54,927 nucleotides of DNA from a bacterium (GTDB lineage Bacteria; Sysuimicrobiota; Sysuimicrobiia; Sysuimicrobiales; Segetimicrobiaceae). The position numbers and the translations under genes were made by a program. The notes under the pieces are model-generated. The model did no database searches. It saw only the letters and a program-made list of their open reading frames with translations, and was not told where the DNA came from. Of the stretch, positions 40,158-47,963 are shown one piece after another. The stretch is taken from contig DASSJF010000065.1 of NCBI GenBank assembly GCA_035691305.1, forward strand, positions 1 to 54,927. Reading direction: 5' to 3'. The stretch's first letter is position 1; each line of letters begins with the position of its first letter.

Positions 40158-41537
40158 ATGGCTCTGCGCTTCCGTCTCACCTCGCTGGCCCTCGCCGCCG
40201 CCCTTGCAGCCGTTCTTGCGACCCCCATCCTGCCCCACGCCGACGCCGCGTCGGCGCCGTTCGTACTCGCCGCGCTCAAGACGCTGCAGAAGAACTACGT
40301 CGACCAGCTCGCCGCGGCGCCGCTGCTCAACGCCGCGCTGGCTGCGGCCGAGAAGAAGGCCGGTGCCGGTGCCGGGACGCCGATCCCGGAAACCGCCACC
40401 GACGAGGAGGCGTCGTCCCTATTCTCCCAGCGGTTCTCCGAGCTCACCGCGCAGGCGGCCGGACGCATCGCGGAGACCGACCTCGCCTACGTCGCGGTCG
40501 ACGGGATGCTTCAGAGCCTGCACGATTCGCACACCGGGTTCGTGCCGCCGGCGCTCTACCAGGAGATCAAGCGCCGCGAAGCCGGACAGGCCGCGTTCAC
40601 CGGAGTAGGCATCGTGCTGCTGCACCGCGACGGCCAGTATTACATCAGCGAGATCTATCCGGGCGGTCCCGCCGAGCGGGCCGGCATCCGGGTGTTCGAC
40701 CGGGTCGTCGCCGTCGACGGCCACGCCACGAACAGCCTCGCCGACGACGAAGTCTCGAGGATGATTCGCGGCACGGCCGGCAGCCAGGTGACGCTGACCG
40801 TACTGCGCGCGGGCGCGTCGGATTCGATCGACGTGACCATTACGCGGGGCGCGATCCACGTGCCGACCGTGACCGACCGCATGCTGCCCGGCGAGATCGG
40901 CTACATCCGGCTGTTCGAGTTCGTTCCGGGGGTGGGCGCCAGCATCCGCAACGCGATGCAGGACCTCCGAGGCGGGGGGATGCGGGCGCTCGTCCTCGAC
41001 CTGCGCGGCAACCCCGGCGGGCTGGTAAGCGAGCTGCGCGACATCGCGTCGGCGATCCTGCCGGAGGGCTCCGCGGTGCTGCAGATGCGGACGCGGACCG
41101 GAAAGAGTATCGTCATGCAGACGCCGAGCGCGCCGATCGTGCCGGCGAGCGTGCCGATCGTCGTGCTGGTGGACGAAGGCACGGCTTCCGCGGCGGAGCT
41201 GCTCTCCGCGGCGATTCAGGAGTCGGGACGCGGCGTGGTCGAGGGTACGAAGACCGCGGGCGCCGTGGAGATCGGGATCACGATCGACCTGCCGGAAGGC
41301 GCCGGGATGAGCGTGACCGTCGCCCGCGTGTTCACCGGCAAGGGCACGCGGCTCGAAGGGCAGGGTGTCACCCCGGACACGCCGGAGTCGCTCACGTCGC
41401 AGGCGATGGACGAGGGGCATGACAGCCAGCTGGACCGCGCGATCGAGATTATCAACACGCAGCTCGGCGTGAAGCCGCCGACTGACGGCATCGCGCCGAC
41501 GAGTGGCCACGTCATGCCCCGGCTGCGCGCCGCCTAA
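40158..41537 (+). CDS. S41 carboxyl-terminal processing protease (CtpA-like)
   Basis: Exported serine protease that trims C-termini of envelope proteins. Seen: a signal peptide at residues 1-31 (LTSLALAAALAAVLATPI), an N-terminal helical domain, LQSLHDSHTGFVPPALYQEI, a PDZ domain at about residues 145-235 (GVGIVLLHRDGQYYISEIYP, PGGPAERAGIRVFDRVVAVD), then the catalytic core with LDLRGNPGGLVSELRDIAS, the nucleophile in LVDEGTASAAELLSAAIQES and the Lys in GVVEGTKTAGAVE. It has 459 residues. ATG 40158 follows GGGGGGAGAAG. A good terminator follows 40 bases after the stop. Confidence 0.92.
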   Translation: MALRFRLTSLALAAALAAVLATPILPHADAASAPFVLAALKTLQKNYVDQLAAAPLLNAALAAAEKKAGAGAGTPIPETATDEEASSLFSQRFSELTAQAAGRIAETDLAYVAVDGMLQSLHDSHTGFVPPALYQEIKRREAGQAAFTGVGIVLLHRDGQYYISEIYPGGPAERAGIRVFDRVVAVDGHATNSLADDEVSRMIRGTAGSQVTLTVLRAGASDSIDVTITRGAIHVPTVTDRMLPGEIGYIRLFEFVPGVGASIRNAMQDLRGGGMRALVLDLRGNPGGLVSELRDIASAILPEGSAVLQMRTRTGKSIVMQTPSAPIVPASVPIVVLVDEGTASAAELLSAAIQESGRGVVEGTKTAGAVEIGITIDLPEGAGMSVTVARVFTGKGTRLEGQGVTPDTPESLTSQAMDEGHDSQLDRAIEIINTQLGVKPPTDGIAPTSGHVMPRLRAA

Positions 41538-41580
41538 CACCGGCGGGAGCCGGCCGCGGCGCCGGCACGACGTCCAGACG

Positions 41581-41610
41581 GCCTCTCCTCCGGGAGGGGC
41601 TGTTTTGTTG
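41581..41610 (+). terminator. intrinsic terminator of the S41 protease gene
   Basis: Stem GCCTCTCC / GGAGGGGC (one G-U pair) with loop TCCG, followed by TGTTTTGTTG. It lies 43 bases after the protease stop. Confidence 0.8.
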
Positions 41611-41722
41611 CGGTGGCCGGCGGGTCCCGGCCCGTCGGCCACGCAGGCCCTTGATCGCGCTCGTATACTGATGATGGTCCGCGCGGGGCTCGGAAGACGC
41701 GCGGGTATCGGGGGGTCGCCTC

Positions 41723-42304
41723 ATGCGTGCCGCGCTCATCGCGGTGCTCGCCGTCGTACTGATCGGCGTCGTGTCCGCCTCATCGGTTGCGGGCGCGTAC
41801 AATCACCTCGTGCAGCTGCGGCAGCAGGTGGACGCCGCCCAGGCCGACGTGGAGACCCAGCTGCAGCGCCGCTTCGACCTCATCCCCAACCTGGTCGAGT
41901 CGACCCGCGCCGTGCTGGCGCAGGAGCGCACCGTGTTCGAGGCGATCGCGCGGGCGCGGACGCAGTACGCCGGCACCCAGCCCGGCACGCCGCAGCGGAT
42001 CGACGCGGCCAACAATCTGCAGGGCGCGCTCGCCCGCCTGTTGGTCATCGTGGAGAACTACCCCGTCCTGCGCAGCAACGAGACGGTGCAGTCGCTGATG
42101 CAGCAGCTCGCCGCGACGGAGAACCAACTCGCGTTCGCCCGCCGCCGGTACAACGGCGCGGTTCAGGTCTACGACACCACGCTGCAGACGTTTCCGACGA
42201 CGCTCGTCGCGTCCGCCTTCGGATTCCAGCCGCGCCCGTACTTCCAGGCGCAGCCGGGCGCACAGGAGGCTCCGCGCGTCAATCTCGGAGTGCCCACGCC
42301 CTGA
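41723..42304 (+). CDS. LemA-family protein, first copy
   Basis: LemA proteins have one N-terminal membrane helix and a helical-bundle domain; the role is unclear, often beside TPM-domain genes. Seen: the transmembrane segment at residues 3-25 (AALIAVLAVVLIGVVSASSV), then the family signature AYNHLVQLRQQVDAAQADVE, QLQRRFDLIPNLVESTRAVL and the C-terminal AFARRRYNGAVQVYDTTLQT with FPTTLVASAFGFQPRPYF. It has 193 residues. The next gene begins at its stop codon. A paralogue closes the same cluster at 43600. Confidence 0.9.
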   Translation: MRAALIAVLAVVLIGVVSASSVAGAYNHLVQLRQQVDAAQADVETQLQRRFDLIPNLVESTRAVLAQERTVFEAIARARTQYAGTQPGTPQRIDAANNLQGALARLLVIVENYPVLRSNETVQSLMQQLAATENQLAFARRRYNGAVQVYDTTLQTFPTTLVASAFGFQPRPYFQAQPGAQEAPRVNLGVPTP

Positions 42305-43206
42305 CCCCGCGCGTTCTTCTCATCGCCGCGGCGCTCGTCGCGGCGGCGACGTTCGCCGCCGCTGCCGCCGCGCCGGGCATGCCGGCGTTCCCCCCGCCGC
42401 AGGGCTATGTCTCGGATCTCGCGCACGCGCTCGACGCCGGGGCGCGCGCCTCGCTCGACGCCCGCCTCGCGGCGTACGATCGGGCCACCACCAATCAGAT
42501 TGCGATCGCGCTGTTTCCGAACCTCGGCGGGGTGCCGATCAACGAGTTCGCGGTCCGCCTCGAGGAAGCGTGGAAGGTCGGACGGCGCGGCCGCGACAAC
42601 GGCATCCTGGTGCTCATCGCGCTGAAGGAGCGCGAAGTCCGCATCGAGGTGGGATACGGACTCGAAGCCAAGGTCCCCGACGCCGCCGCCGGCCGTATCA
42701 TTCGCGACGACATCGCGCCGGCGTTCCGGGCGGGGCGGTACGCCGACGGCCTCAACGCCGCGGTCGACGCGCTCACGGCGCTCATCGGCGCGCCGGGTGC
42801 GCCCGGCGCGGGTGCGGTCCAACCGGCGGCGCCGGTCCCGCCGGGCGCGGCGGGCGCCGGATCGGGCCGGTCCGGCGGGGGAGGCGGCCTCGCCGTCCTG
42901 CTGTTCCTCGTTTTCATCGCGATCGCGACGTTGGCGTCGCGGCGCAGCGCCCGGCGCTGTCCCCGGTGCGGCGCGATGATGCGCCTCGAGTCGGCGACCG
43001 GCTCCGCGGCAGTCGGCGCGGTCCAGTGCTGGACATGTTCCCGGTGCGGGTACAAGGACAAGCGGCTCGTGCAGCGTGCCGCGGTGATGCCGGTGCCGTA
43101 CTTCGTCGGCGGCGGCTGGGGTAGCGGCGGCTTCGGGGGTGGGGGTGGCTTCGGCGGGTTCGGCGGCGGCGCGTCGGGCGGCGGGGGCGCCTCCGGAGGA
43201 TGGTGA
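42301..43206 (+). CDS. TPM-domain protein with Gly-rich C-terminus (YgcG-like)
   Basis: Exported membrane protein of the TPM (TLP18.3/Psb32/MOLO-1) family. Seen: signal peptide (VLLIAAALVAAATFAAAAAA), the TPM domain with YVSDLAHALDAGARASLDAR, TNQIAIALFPNLGGVPINEF, GRRGRDNGILVLIALKEREV and IRDDIAPAFRAGRYADGLNA, a second membrane helix (LAVLLFLVFIAIATLA), a four-Cys zinc ribbon (RCPRCGAMM and CWTCSRCGY), and a Gly-rich tail. No ATG, GTG or TTG lies where the signal peptide requires one. The only fitting start is CTG 42301, in a CTGA overlap with the lemA stop; ATG 42379 would remove the signal. About 301 residues. Confidence 0.8.
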   Translation: MTPRVLLIAAALVAAATFAAAAAAPGMPAFPPPQGYVSDLAHALDAGARASLDARLAAYDRATTNQIAIALFPNLGGVPINEFAVRLEEAWKVGRRGRDNGILVLIALKEREVRIEVGYGLEAKVPDAAAGRIIRDDIAPAFRAGRYADGLNAAVDALTALIGAPGAPGAGAVQPAAPVPPGAAGAGSGRSGGGGGLAVLLFLVFIAIATLASRRSARRCPRCGAMMRLESATGSAAVGAVQCWTCSRCGYKDKRLVQRAAVMPVPYFVGGGWGSGGFGGGGGFGGFGGGASGGGGASGGW

Positions 43207-43210
43207 CGCC

Positions 43211-43603
43211 GTGATCGGCGGGATGCACCGTCTCCTGAGCGCGCCCGACAAGACGCGCCTGCGGCGTCTCACCGAGGCGATCGAGCGGGAGACCGGCGTC
43301 GAGATCGCGGTGCTCGTGGTCCGCCGCGCGGACGACGCACCGGCGCTCGCGCGCGGCTACTTCAACCACGTCGGCATCGGCAAGCACGGGCGCGACAACG
43401 GGGTCCTCGTGCTCGTGGCAGTGGATAACCGGGCCATTCACATCGAGCTCGGGCGCGGGCTCTCGGGCGTCGTCGATCCCGCGGACGCGCAGCGCATCAT
43501 CGACCACGTCATCGCGCCGCAGTTCCGGCGCGGCCGGTTTGGCGACGGGCTCATCCGGGGTGTCGAAGCGATCGGCCACCTGGCGCGGCGCGCCGCCACG
43601 TGA
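43211..43603 (+). CDS. second TPM-domain protein, short form
   Basis: TPM domain without signal peptide or Gly-rich tail. Seen: PDKTRLRRLTEAIERETGVE, IAVLVVRRADDAPALARGYF, the shared motif GIGKHGRDNGVLVLVAVDNR, IHIELGRGLSGVVDPADAQR and FRRGRFGDGLIRGVEAIGHL. It has 130 residues from GTG 43211 (ATG 43223 is an alternative). It starts 5 bases after the first TPM gene, and its TGA overlaps the GTG of the second lemA. With no export signal it may be cytosolic, unlike its neighbour. Function unknown. Confidence 0.82.
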   Translation: MIGGMHRLLSAPDKTRLRRLTEAIERETGVEIAVLVVRRADDAPALARGYFNHVGIGKHGRDNGVLVLVAVDNRAIHIELGRGLSGVVDPADAQRIIDHVIAPQFRRGRFGDGLIRGVEAIGHLARRAAT

Positions 43604-44205
43604 TCACCGGCCGTCCCGATCCGGCCCGCACGCCGGGCGCGTGGGCGGTGGCCGCGCTGCTCGCGCTGGCCGTGGTGCTCGGCTGCGCCGGCTGGTGGAT
43701 CACGACGTACAACCGGCTCGTGCAGGCGCGAGCCGCGGTCGACTCGCAGTGGGCGCAGGTCGAAGCCCAGTATCAGCGCCGCGTCGATCTGGTTCCGGCG
43801 CTCGTGGCGGCGGCCGCCGGCTCGCTCGCGCAGGAGCGGCAGGTCTTTACCGCGATCGCCGCGGCCCGCGCGGCGTACCTCGCCGCGCCGCCGGGATCGC
43901 CGGACCGGGTCCGCGCCGCCACGGCGCTCGAAGCTCCGGTCGGGCGGCTCATCGGCGTCGTCGAAGCGTCTCCCGACCTGCGCAGCCGGGCGGCCGTGGC
44001 CGCGCTGATGGACGAACTGGCCGGGACGGAGAACCGCATCGCCGTCGAACGGCGGCGCTACAACGACCGGGTGCTCGCCTACAACACGCCGGTGCAGCAA
44101 GTTCCGTCGGCCTGGGTCGCGTCGGCGGGCGCATTCCGGTCGCGGCCGTACTTCGAAGCCGAAGGGCCCGCCGCCGCGCCGCCGACTGTCCGGCTGCCGC
44201 CCTAG
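43600..44205 (+). CDS. LemA-family protein, second copy
   Basis: Paralogue of the LemA protein at 41723. Seen: transmembrane segment at about residues 13-36 (WAVAALLALAVVLGCAGWWI), TYNRLVQARAAVDSQWAQVE, AQYQRRVDLVPALVAAAAGS, ERRRYNDRVLAYNTPVQQVP and AFRSRPYFEAEG. It has 201 residues. GTG 43600 overlaps the stop of the short TPM gene (GTGA). The order LemA-TPM-TPM-LemA, with fixed overlaps, suggests the four proteins work together or arose by duplication of a LemA-TPM pair with one inversion of gene order. Confidence 0.88.
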   Translation: MITGRPDPARTPGAWAVAALLALAVVLGCAGWWITTYNRLVQARAAVDSQWAQVEAQYQRRVDLVPALVAAAAGSLAQERQVFTAIAAARAAYLAAPPGSPDRVRAATALEAPVGRLIGVVEASPDLRSRAAVAALMDELAGTENRIAVERRRYNDRVLAYNTPVQQVPSAWVASAGAFRSRPYFEAEGPAAAPPTVRLPP

Positions 44206-44240
44206 AGGGTCCGGTCGCGCCCGCGGGCAAGAGTGCCGGT

Positions 44241-44699
44241 GTGAGCGCCTTCGCCGCGGTTGTCCGCACGGTGGCCGTCGCGTTGTGGATCGGCGGGATG
44301 GCGGCGCTCGATTTCATCGACGCGCCGCTCCGGTTCGCGACGCCGGCGTTGACCCGCAACCAGGCCGTCGCGCTTGGCCAAGCGGTGTTTGCGCGGTTCA
44401 ACCGGATCGAAATCGTATGCGGCGTCGCGGCACTCGCCGCCGCGGCCGCCGCACGGTCGGCCCGCTGGACGATCGCCGTGACCGCGGTCATGCTGATCCT
44501 CGCGGCCGCGCAGACCTTCTACCTTACGCCGGAGATCACGCGCCTCGCCGCCCGACTCGACTTCGTCAACCGCACACCCGGGGATCCTCGGTACGCCGCG
44601 ATCCGTTCGCTGCACGGCGTCTACGCGATCGTCGAACTCGCGATCTTCGGCGGCGGCCTCGCGGTGCTCGCCGGCTGGTCGCTCGCCGCGCGGCGCTAG
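44241..44699 (+). CDS. DUF4149-like membrane protein
   Basis: Predicted four-helix membrane protein of unknown function. Seen: VVRTVAVALWIGGMAALDFI, FARFNRIEIVCGVAALAAAA, TIAVTAVMLILAAAQTFYLT with PEITRLAARLDFVNRTPGDP, and RSLHGVYAIVELAIFGGGLA. The pattern of short loops, a conserved WxG near the start and TPxI..R after helix 3 fits DUF4149. It has 152 residues from GTG 44241, 35 bases after the second lemA. Confidence 0.72.
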   Translation: MSAFAAVVRTVAVALWIGGMAALDFIDAPLRFATPALTRNQAVALGQAVFARFNRIEIVCGVAALAAAAAARSARWTIAVTAVMLILAAAQTFYLTPEITRLAARLDFVNRTPGDPRYAAIRSLHGVYAIVELAIFGGGLAVLAGWSLAARR

Positions 44700-44780
44700 C
44701 CGTTCTGCACCGGCGGGCGGCCCAGGGATCGCTCCGCGCGGCCGTCGAAGCACGCAGCCGGAGGCGGAGGGGCATCGGAA

Positions 44781-45524
44781 ATGCGAACGGCGTGGTTGGT
44801 GCGGTGCGGACGCCTGGCGTATGGCGACGCGTGGGCGTTGCAGAAGTCGCTGCTGGCGGCGCGCCAGGCCGGCGCGATCCCGGACGCCGTCGTGCTCCTG
44901 GAGCATCCGCCGGTGATCACGCTCGGCCGTGCCGCGCGCCCCACCAACGTGCTCGCCGGGCCGGCGCTGCTCTCGGCGCGAGGCATCGAGATGTTCCAGA
45001 TCGAGCGTGGCGGAGACGTCACCTACCACGGTCCGGGCCAGTTGGTTGGGTATCCGATCGTCGACCTCCGCGCGTTCAATGAGGACATCGGCCGTTACGT
45101 GCGCGCGCTCGAGGCCGCGCTGATCTCGGCCCTTCGGACCTGGGAGATCGCCGCGGAGCGCCTGCCGGGCTTTCCCGGCGTCTGGGCGGGCGGGGCGAAA
45201 GTCGCGGCGATCGGCGTGGCGGTGAAGCGCAAGGTGACGATGCACGGCTTCGCCCTGAACGTCGATCCGGACCTCGGGGCCTTTGACCTGATCAACCCGT
45301 GCGGGCTCGGGCGGCCCGTGACCTCGATCGCGCGCCTGCTCGGCCGGCCGGTATCGCTCGACGAGGCGGCGCTGCCCGTCGCGGGCGCGCTCGCGGACGC
45401 GCTCGACGTGCGGTGGGACGAACGGAAACTCGAGGATGTTCGCGCCGCCCTTGCCCCGGCGCCGGACGGCGGCGCCGCGGCCGCGATATTCGCGCCGGCG
45501 GACGAGCGGCCCGCCGCCACGTAA
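44781..45524 (+). CDS. lipB: octanoyl-[acyl-carrier-protein]:protein N-octanoyltransferase
   Basis: Transfers octanoate from ACP to lipoyl domains, the first step of lipoate synthesis. Seen: VVLLEHPPVITLGRAARPTN, RGGDVTYHGPGQLVGYPIVD, GVWAGGAKVAAIGVAVKRKV, TMHGFALNVDPDLGAFDLIN and the catalytic Cys in NPCGLGRPVTSI. It has 247 residues with a 30-residue Ala/Pro-rich tail. GGAGGCGGAGG lies 8-16 bases before ATG 44781. lipA is not in the window. Lipoylated E2 partners would be needed for the E1 genes at 12590-14589. Confidence 0.93.
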   Translation: MRTAWLVRCGRLAYGDAWALQKSLLAARQAGAIPDAVVLLEHPPVITLGRAARPTNVLAGPALLSARGIEMFQIERGGDVTYHGPGQLVGYPIVDLRAFNEDIGRYVRALEAALISALRTWEIAAERLPGFPGVWAGGAKVAAIGVAVKRKVTMHGFALNVDPDLGAFDLINPCGLGRPVTSIARLLGRPVSLDEAALPVAGALADALDVRWDERKLEDVRAALAPAPDGGAAAAIFAPADERPAAT

Positions 45525-45576
45525 TTCAAGCCGGCGTCTCCGTGACCCCGGCGATGAACGTCCGAAAGGAGTGCCG

Positions 45577-46533
45577 ATGGGACAGGATCTCGTAACGCTA
45601 GGACCGCTCCGCGCCGCGCCCGGTGCGAAGGTGACCGGGTTTCTCCCCGTGCCGGGGACGCCGATCGAGATGCCCGTCACGATCGTGAACGGCGCGGCCG
45701 CGGGGCCGCGGCTCGCGATCACCGCGGGCGTCCACGGCGGCGAGTATCCCGGCATCGAGGCGGCGATCCGCACCGCGGCCGACCTCCGGGCGGGGGACGT
45801 TCGCGGCACCGTCGTGATCGTGCACATCGTCGACGTGCCGTCGTTCGCCGCGCGCAGCATCTACATCTGTCCGCTCGACGGCAAGAATCCGAACCGCGTC
45901 TTCCCCGGCAAGGCGGACGGCACCGCGAGCGAGCGACTCGCGCACACGTTGTTCACCGAAGTGATCGCGCCGAGCGACGCGTACGTCGATCTGCACGGCG
46001 GGGACATCAACGAGGCGCTCGTGCCGTTCACGATCATCGTCGAGACCGGCAACGTCGAGGTCGACGCGCGCGCCCGGGATCTCGCGCGTGTCTACGGCAT
46101 CCGGTACGTCGTGCGGGGACGCGTCGGCGGCGGAACGTACGCGGCCGCGGCGCAGCGCAACATCCCCGCGATCCTGACGGAAGCCGGCGGGCAGGGCCTC
46201 TTGGACGAACCGTCGCTCGCGGCGCACGTGAGGGGCCTGCGCAACGTCCTGCGCCACCTGCGTCTTGTCGAAGGCGCGCCCGAGCCCGCCGGGCCGGTGA
46301 CGGTGCTCACCGAGATGCACTGGGTCCGGTCCCAGCACACCGGGCTGTCGTACTTGAGCGTGAAGCCCGGCGACCGCGTGGAGCAGGGGGTTCGGATTGG
46401 CGAGGTTCGCGACTACTTCGGCCGCCGTCTCACCGAGCTGCACGCCCCGGCGTCGGGGATCGTTCTCTTTACCGTGACGACCCCGGCGACGAACCCGAAC
46501 GATCCGCTGTTCGCGGTGGCCGTACCCGAGTAA
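45577..46533 (+). CDS. succinylglutamate desuccinylase/aspartoacylase-family (M14-like) protein
   Basis: Zinc-dependent amidohydrolase fold. Seen: the metal motif ITAGVHGGEYPGIEAAIRTA (HxxE), IVHIVDVPSFAARSIYICPL with DGKNPNRVFPGKADGTASER, the third ligand in DAYVDLHGGDINEALVPF, and a C-terminal beta domain with LSVKPGDRVEQGVRIGEVRD and LHAPASGIVLFTV, common in such proteins of unknown substrate. It has 318 residues. ATG 45577 follows AAAGGAG by six bases. Its last 65 bases overlap the convergent methyltransferase gene. Confidence 0.82.
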   Translation: MGQDLVTLGPLRAAPGAKVTGFLPVPGTPIEMPVTIVNGAAAGPRLAITAGVHGGEYPGIEAAIRTAADLRAGDVRGTVVIVHIVDVPSFAARSIYICPLDGKNPNRVFPGKADGTASERLAHTLFTEVIAPSDAYVDLHGGDINEALVPFTIIVETGNVEVDARARDLARVYGIRYVVRGRVGGGTYAAAAQRNIPAILTEAGGQGLLDEPSLAAHVRGLRNVLRHLRLVEGAPEPAGPVTVLTEMHWVRSQHTGLSYLSVKPGDRVEQGVRIGEVRDYFGRRLTELHAPASGIVLFTVTTPATNPNDPLFAVAVPE

Positions 46534-47173
46534 CGCCCCCGCGGGGGCGGGACCAGCCGGCGGAATGCGCCGGCGTTGCCGGCCGGCGCGCGACGATGCG
46601 CCCGAGCGCCAGCACGCGCCGTCCGGTGCGGCCCAGTCCGTCCTTTACGTAGAGCATGTCCCACCCGCGCAACGCGCGGCGGAGTTCGCCGGGCCGCAGC
46701 CGGAACCGACGGCCGGGCGGGCTATTCCCCGGGTCGTTGTCGCGGGCCAGATGCGTCTCGAAAACGATCACGCCGCCGGGCCGCACCGCCGCCCGTAGGG
46801 CGGGGAACAGCCGCCGGTTTAGAAAGAAGGCGTTGACCACGACGTCGTAGTGCGCCCGCGGCGGACGCCACCGGTCGAGGTCGGCCGCGATCCAGCAGAT
46901 GCCGCGGAGGCCTTCTCGGCGCGCACGCCGCGCGGCTTCCCGCAAGGCGGTGGGCGAGATGTCGACCGCGTCGACCCGATAGCCGGCGCGGGCGAGCAGT
47001 AGGGCGTTGCGGCCGAGTCCGGTGGCGACATCGAGCGCGGTTCGCGCCGGCCCCCGTCTGCCCGCGGGGATCGCCTTCGGCAGCCAGCGCCGGAGCAACT
47101 CCGACGGCGGCCCGTCGTGCGGGCGGTCGCCCCCGCGATAGCGGGCTTCCCAGTTCGTTCGATCGGCCTTCAC
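46469..47173 (-). CDS. class I SAM-dependent methyltransferase (TehB-like)
   Basis: Cytosolic methyltransferase of unknown substrate. Seen: WEARYRGGDRPHDGPPSELL, motif I TALDVATGLGRNALLLARAG, YRVDAVDISPTALREAARRA, the acidic IAADLDRWRPPRAHYDVVVN and FPALRAAVRPGGVIVFETHL with ending GWDMLYVKDGLGRTGRRVLAL. It has 234 residues; the last 40 are Arg/Pro-rich and non-conserved and lie over the end of the convergent gene. GTG 47173 has no SD; TATGAT ends 6 bases upstream, so the message is probably leaderless. Confidence 0.85.
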   Translation of the reverse strand: MKADRTNWEARYRGGDRPHDGPPSELLRRWLPKAIPAGRRGPARTALDVATGLGRNALLLARAGYRVDAVDISPTALREAARRARREGLRGICWIAADLDRWRPPRAHYDVVVNAFFLNRRLFPALRAAVRPGGVIVFETHLARDNDPGNSPPGRRFRLRPGELRRALRGWDMLYVKDGLGRTGRRVLALGRIVARRPATPAHSAGWSRPRGGVTRVRPPRTADRSGSSPGSSR

Positions 47174-47179
47174 AGTTCG

Positions 47180-47185
47180 ATCATA
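47180..47185 (-). promoter_or_regulatory. TATGAT -10 box, leaderless start of the methyltransferase gene
   Basis: TATGAT on the minus strand is followed by six bases and then GTG 47173. A TTTGTC hexamer (possible -35, close spacing) sits just upstream, next to the hairpin at 47199-47235. Confidence 0.55.
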
Positions 47186-47198
47186 GCGCGCGGACAAA

Positions 47199-47235
47199 CG
47201 GTGGAGGCGCGGACCGAAGGCCCGCGCCTCCACCG
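47199..47235 (-). terminator. perfect 14-bp hairpin after the histone-like gene
   Basis: CGGTGGAGGCGCGG pairs exactly with CCGCGCCTCCACCG across a 9-base loop. Read on the minus strand it lies 31 bases after the histone-like stop and is followed by TTTGT, so it probably terminates that gene just before the methyltransferase promoter. Confidence 0.65.
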
Positions 47236-47265
47236 AGCCCATGAGCTTTATCGGTGAAAAAGGTG

Positions 47266-47673
47266 CTACATCGGCTCTTCGTCTTCGTCGTTTTCGGTCT
47301 CGGCCTCGTGGTCTTCCGTGCCCCACATCGGCCGTGCCGGCGCGGGATTGATCGGCGACGGCGCGATCGGTGGAAGCCCCGGCGTCAGGGTGCCGAGCGT
47401 CGTTTGCTCTGCCGGCACCGACGGCGCCGCGGCTCGACGGGCCCGAGGGGCCGCCCGCTTCGTCCGTGCGCCGCCGCTCTTTCCGGCGCCGCCGCGCTTT
47501 GCGGCCGTGCGCCGGCGGGTCGTGCCGGCGCGCTTCACGCCCGCGCGGCGCTTCCGGGTCGAACGGGCCGAAGACCGGCCCTTCGCCGCGCGCGCGCGGC
47601 GAGGCCGTGCGCTGGCGCGGCCCTTGCGGGACGACGTCTTCGCCCGCTTCTTCCGCCGGGTCCTGCTCGCCAT
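47266..47673 (-). CDS. histone H1-like Lys/Arg/Ala-rich protein with acidic tail
   Basis: Probably a nucleoid or RNA-binding protein, from composition alone. Seen: residues 1-85 are dominated by Lys, Arg, Ala and Ser with runs such as MASRTRRKKRAKTSSRKGRA and TTRRRTAAKRGGAGKSGG, like the C-terminal domain of histone H1 or AlgP. A Pro-rich stretch follows (LGTLTPGLPPIAPSPINPAP), then an acidic end (EDHEAETENDEDEEP). The 135 residues start at ATG 47673, with GGGAGG 8 bases upstream. No folded domain is visible. It is divergent from the M23 peptidase gene. Confidence 0.7.
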   Translation of the reverse strand: MASRTRRKKRAKTSSRKGRASARPRRARAAKGRSSARSTRKRRAGVKRAGTTRRRTAAKRGGAGKSGGARTKRAAPRARRAAAPSVPAEQTTLGTLTPGLPPIAPSPINPAPARPMWGTEDHEAETENDEDEEPM

Positions 47674-47963
47674 ACCTGAACCTCCCTTGTCCGCCAGGAC
47701 GCTAAGTCGACTGCACGGTGCTGTTGATGCGCGCGGTCCTTCGACGGTCCCTGAGCATTTCCTTTCGCCTCCGCGGGCTCGCGGCGGCACGTCTGACGCG
47801 GGGCCGACGTGGGCAGTATGGATGGACAGCACGCCGGGGGGGCGTGCGGGAGGAGTTTCACAGACCGCGACGAACAATCGCCCCGGCACATAGCGGGGCC
47901 GCATTCGCCCCTCGATACCGATTCGTCGCAGTTCGTCATCATAGCACCGGCCGAGGCCAGCGG
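47674..47963. other. 290-base divergent intergenic region, nothing recognised
   Basis: Lies between the histone-like gene and the M23 peptidase gene. It must contain promoters for both, but no clear -35/-10 pair, repeat or RNA consensus was found. Frames crossing it lack SD signals and family resemblance. Confidence 0.4.

Noticed and set aside
46533-46550. GCCCCC/GGGGGC palindrome as terminator
   Set aside because: No loop and no T-tract, and it lies inside the end of the methyltransferase gene.
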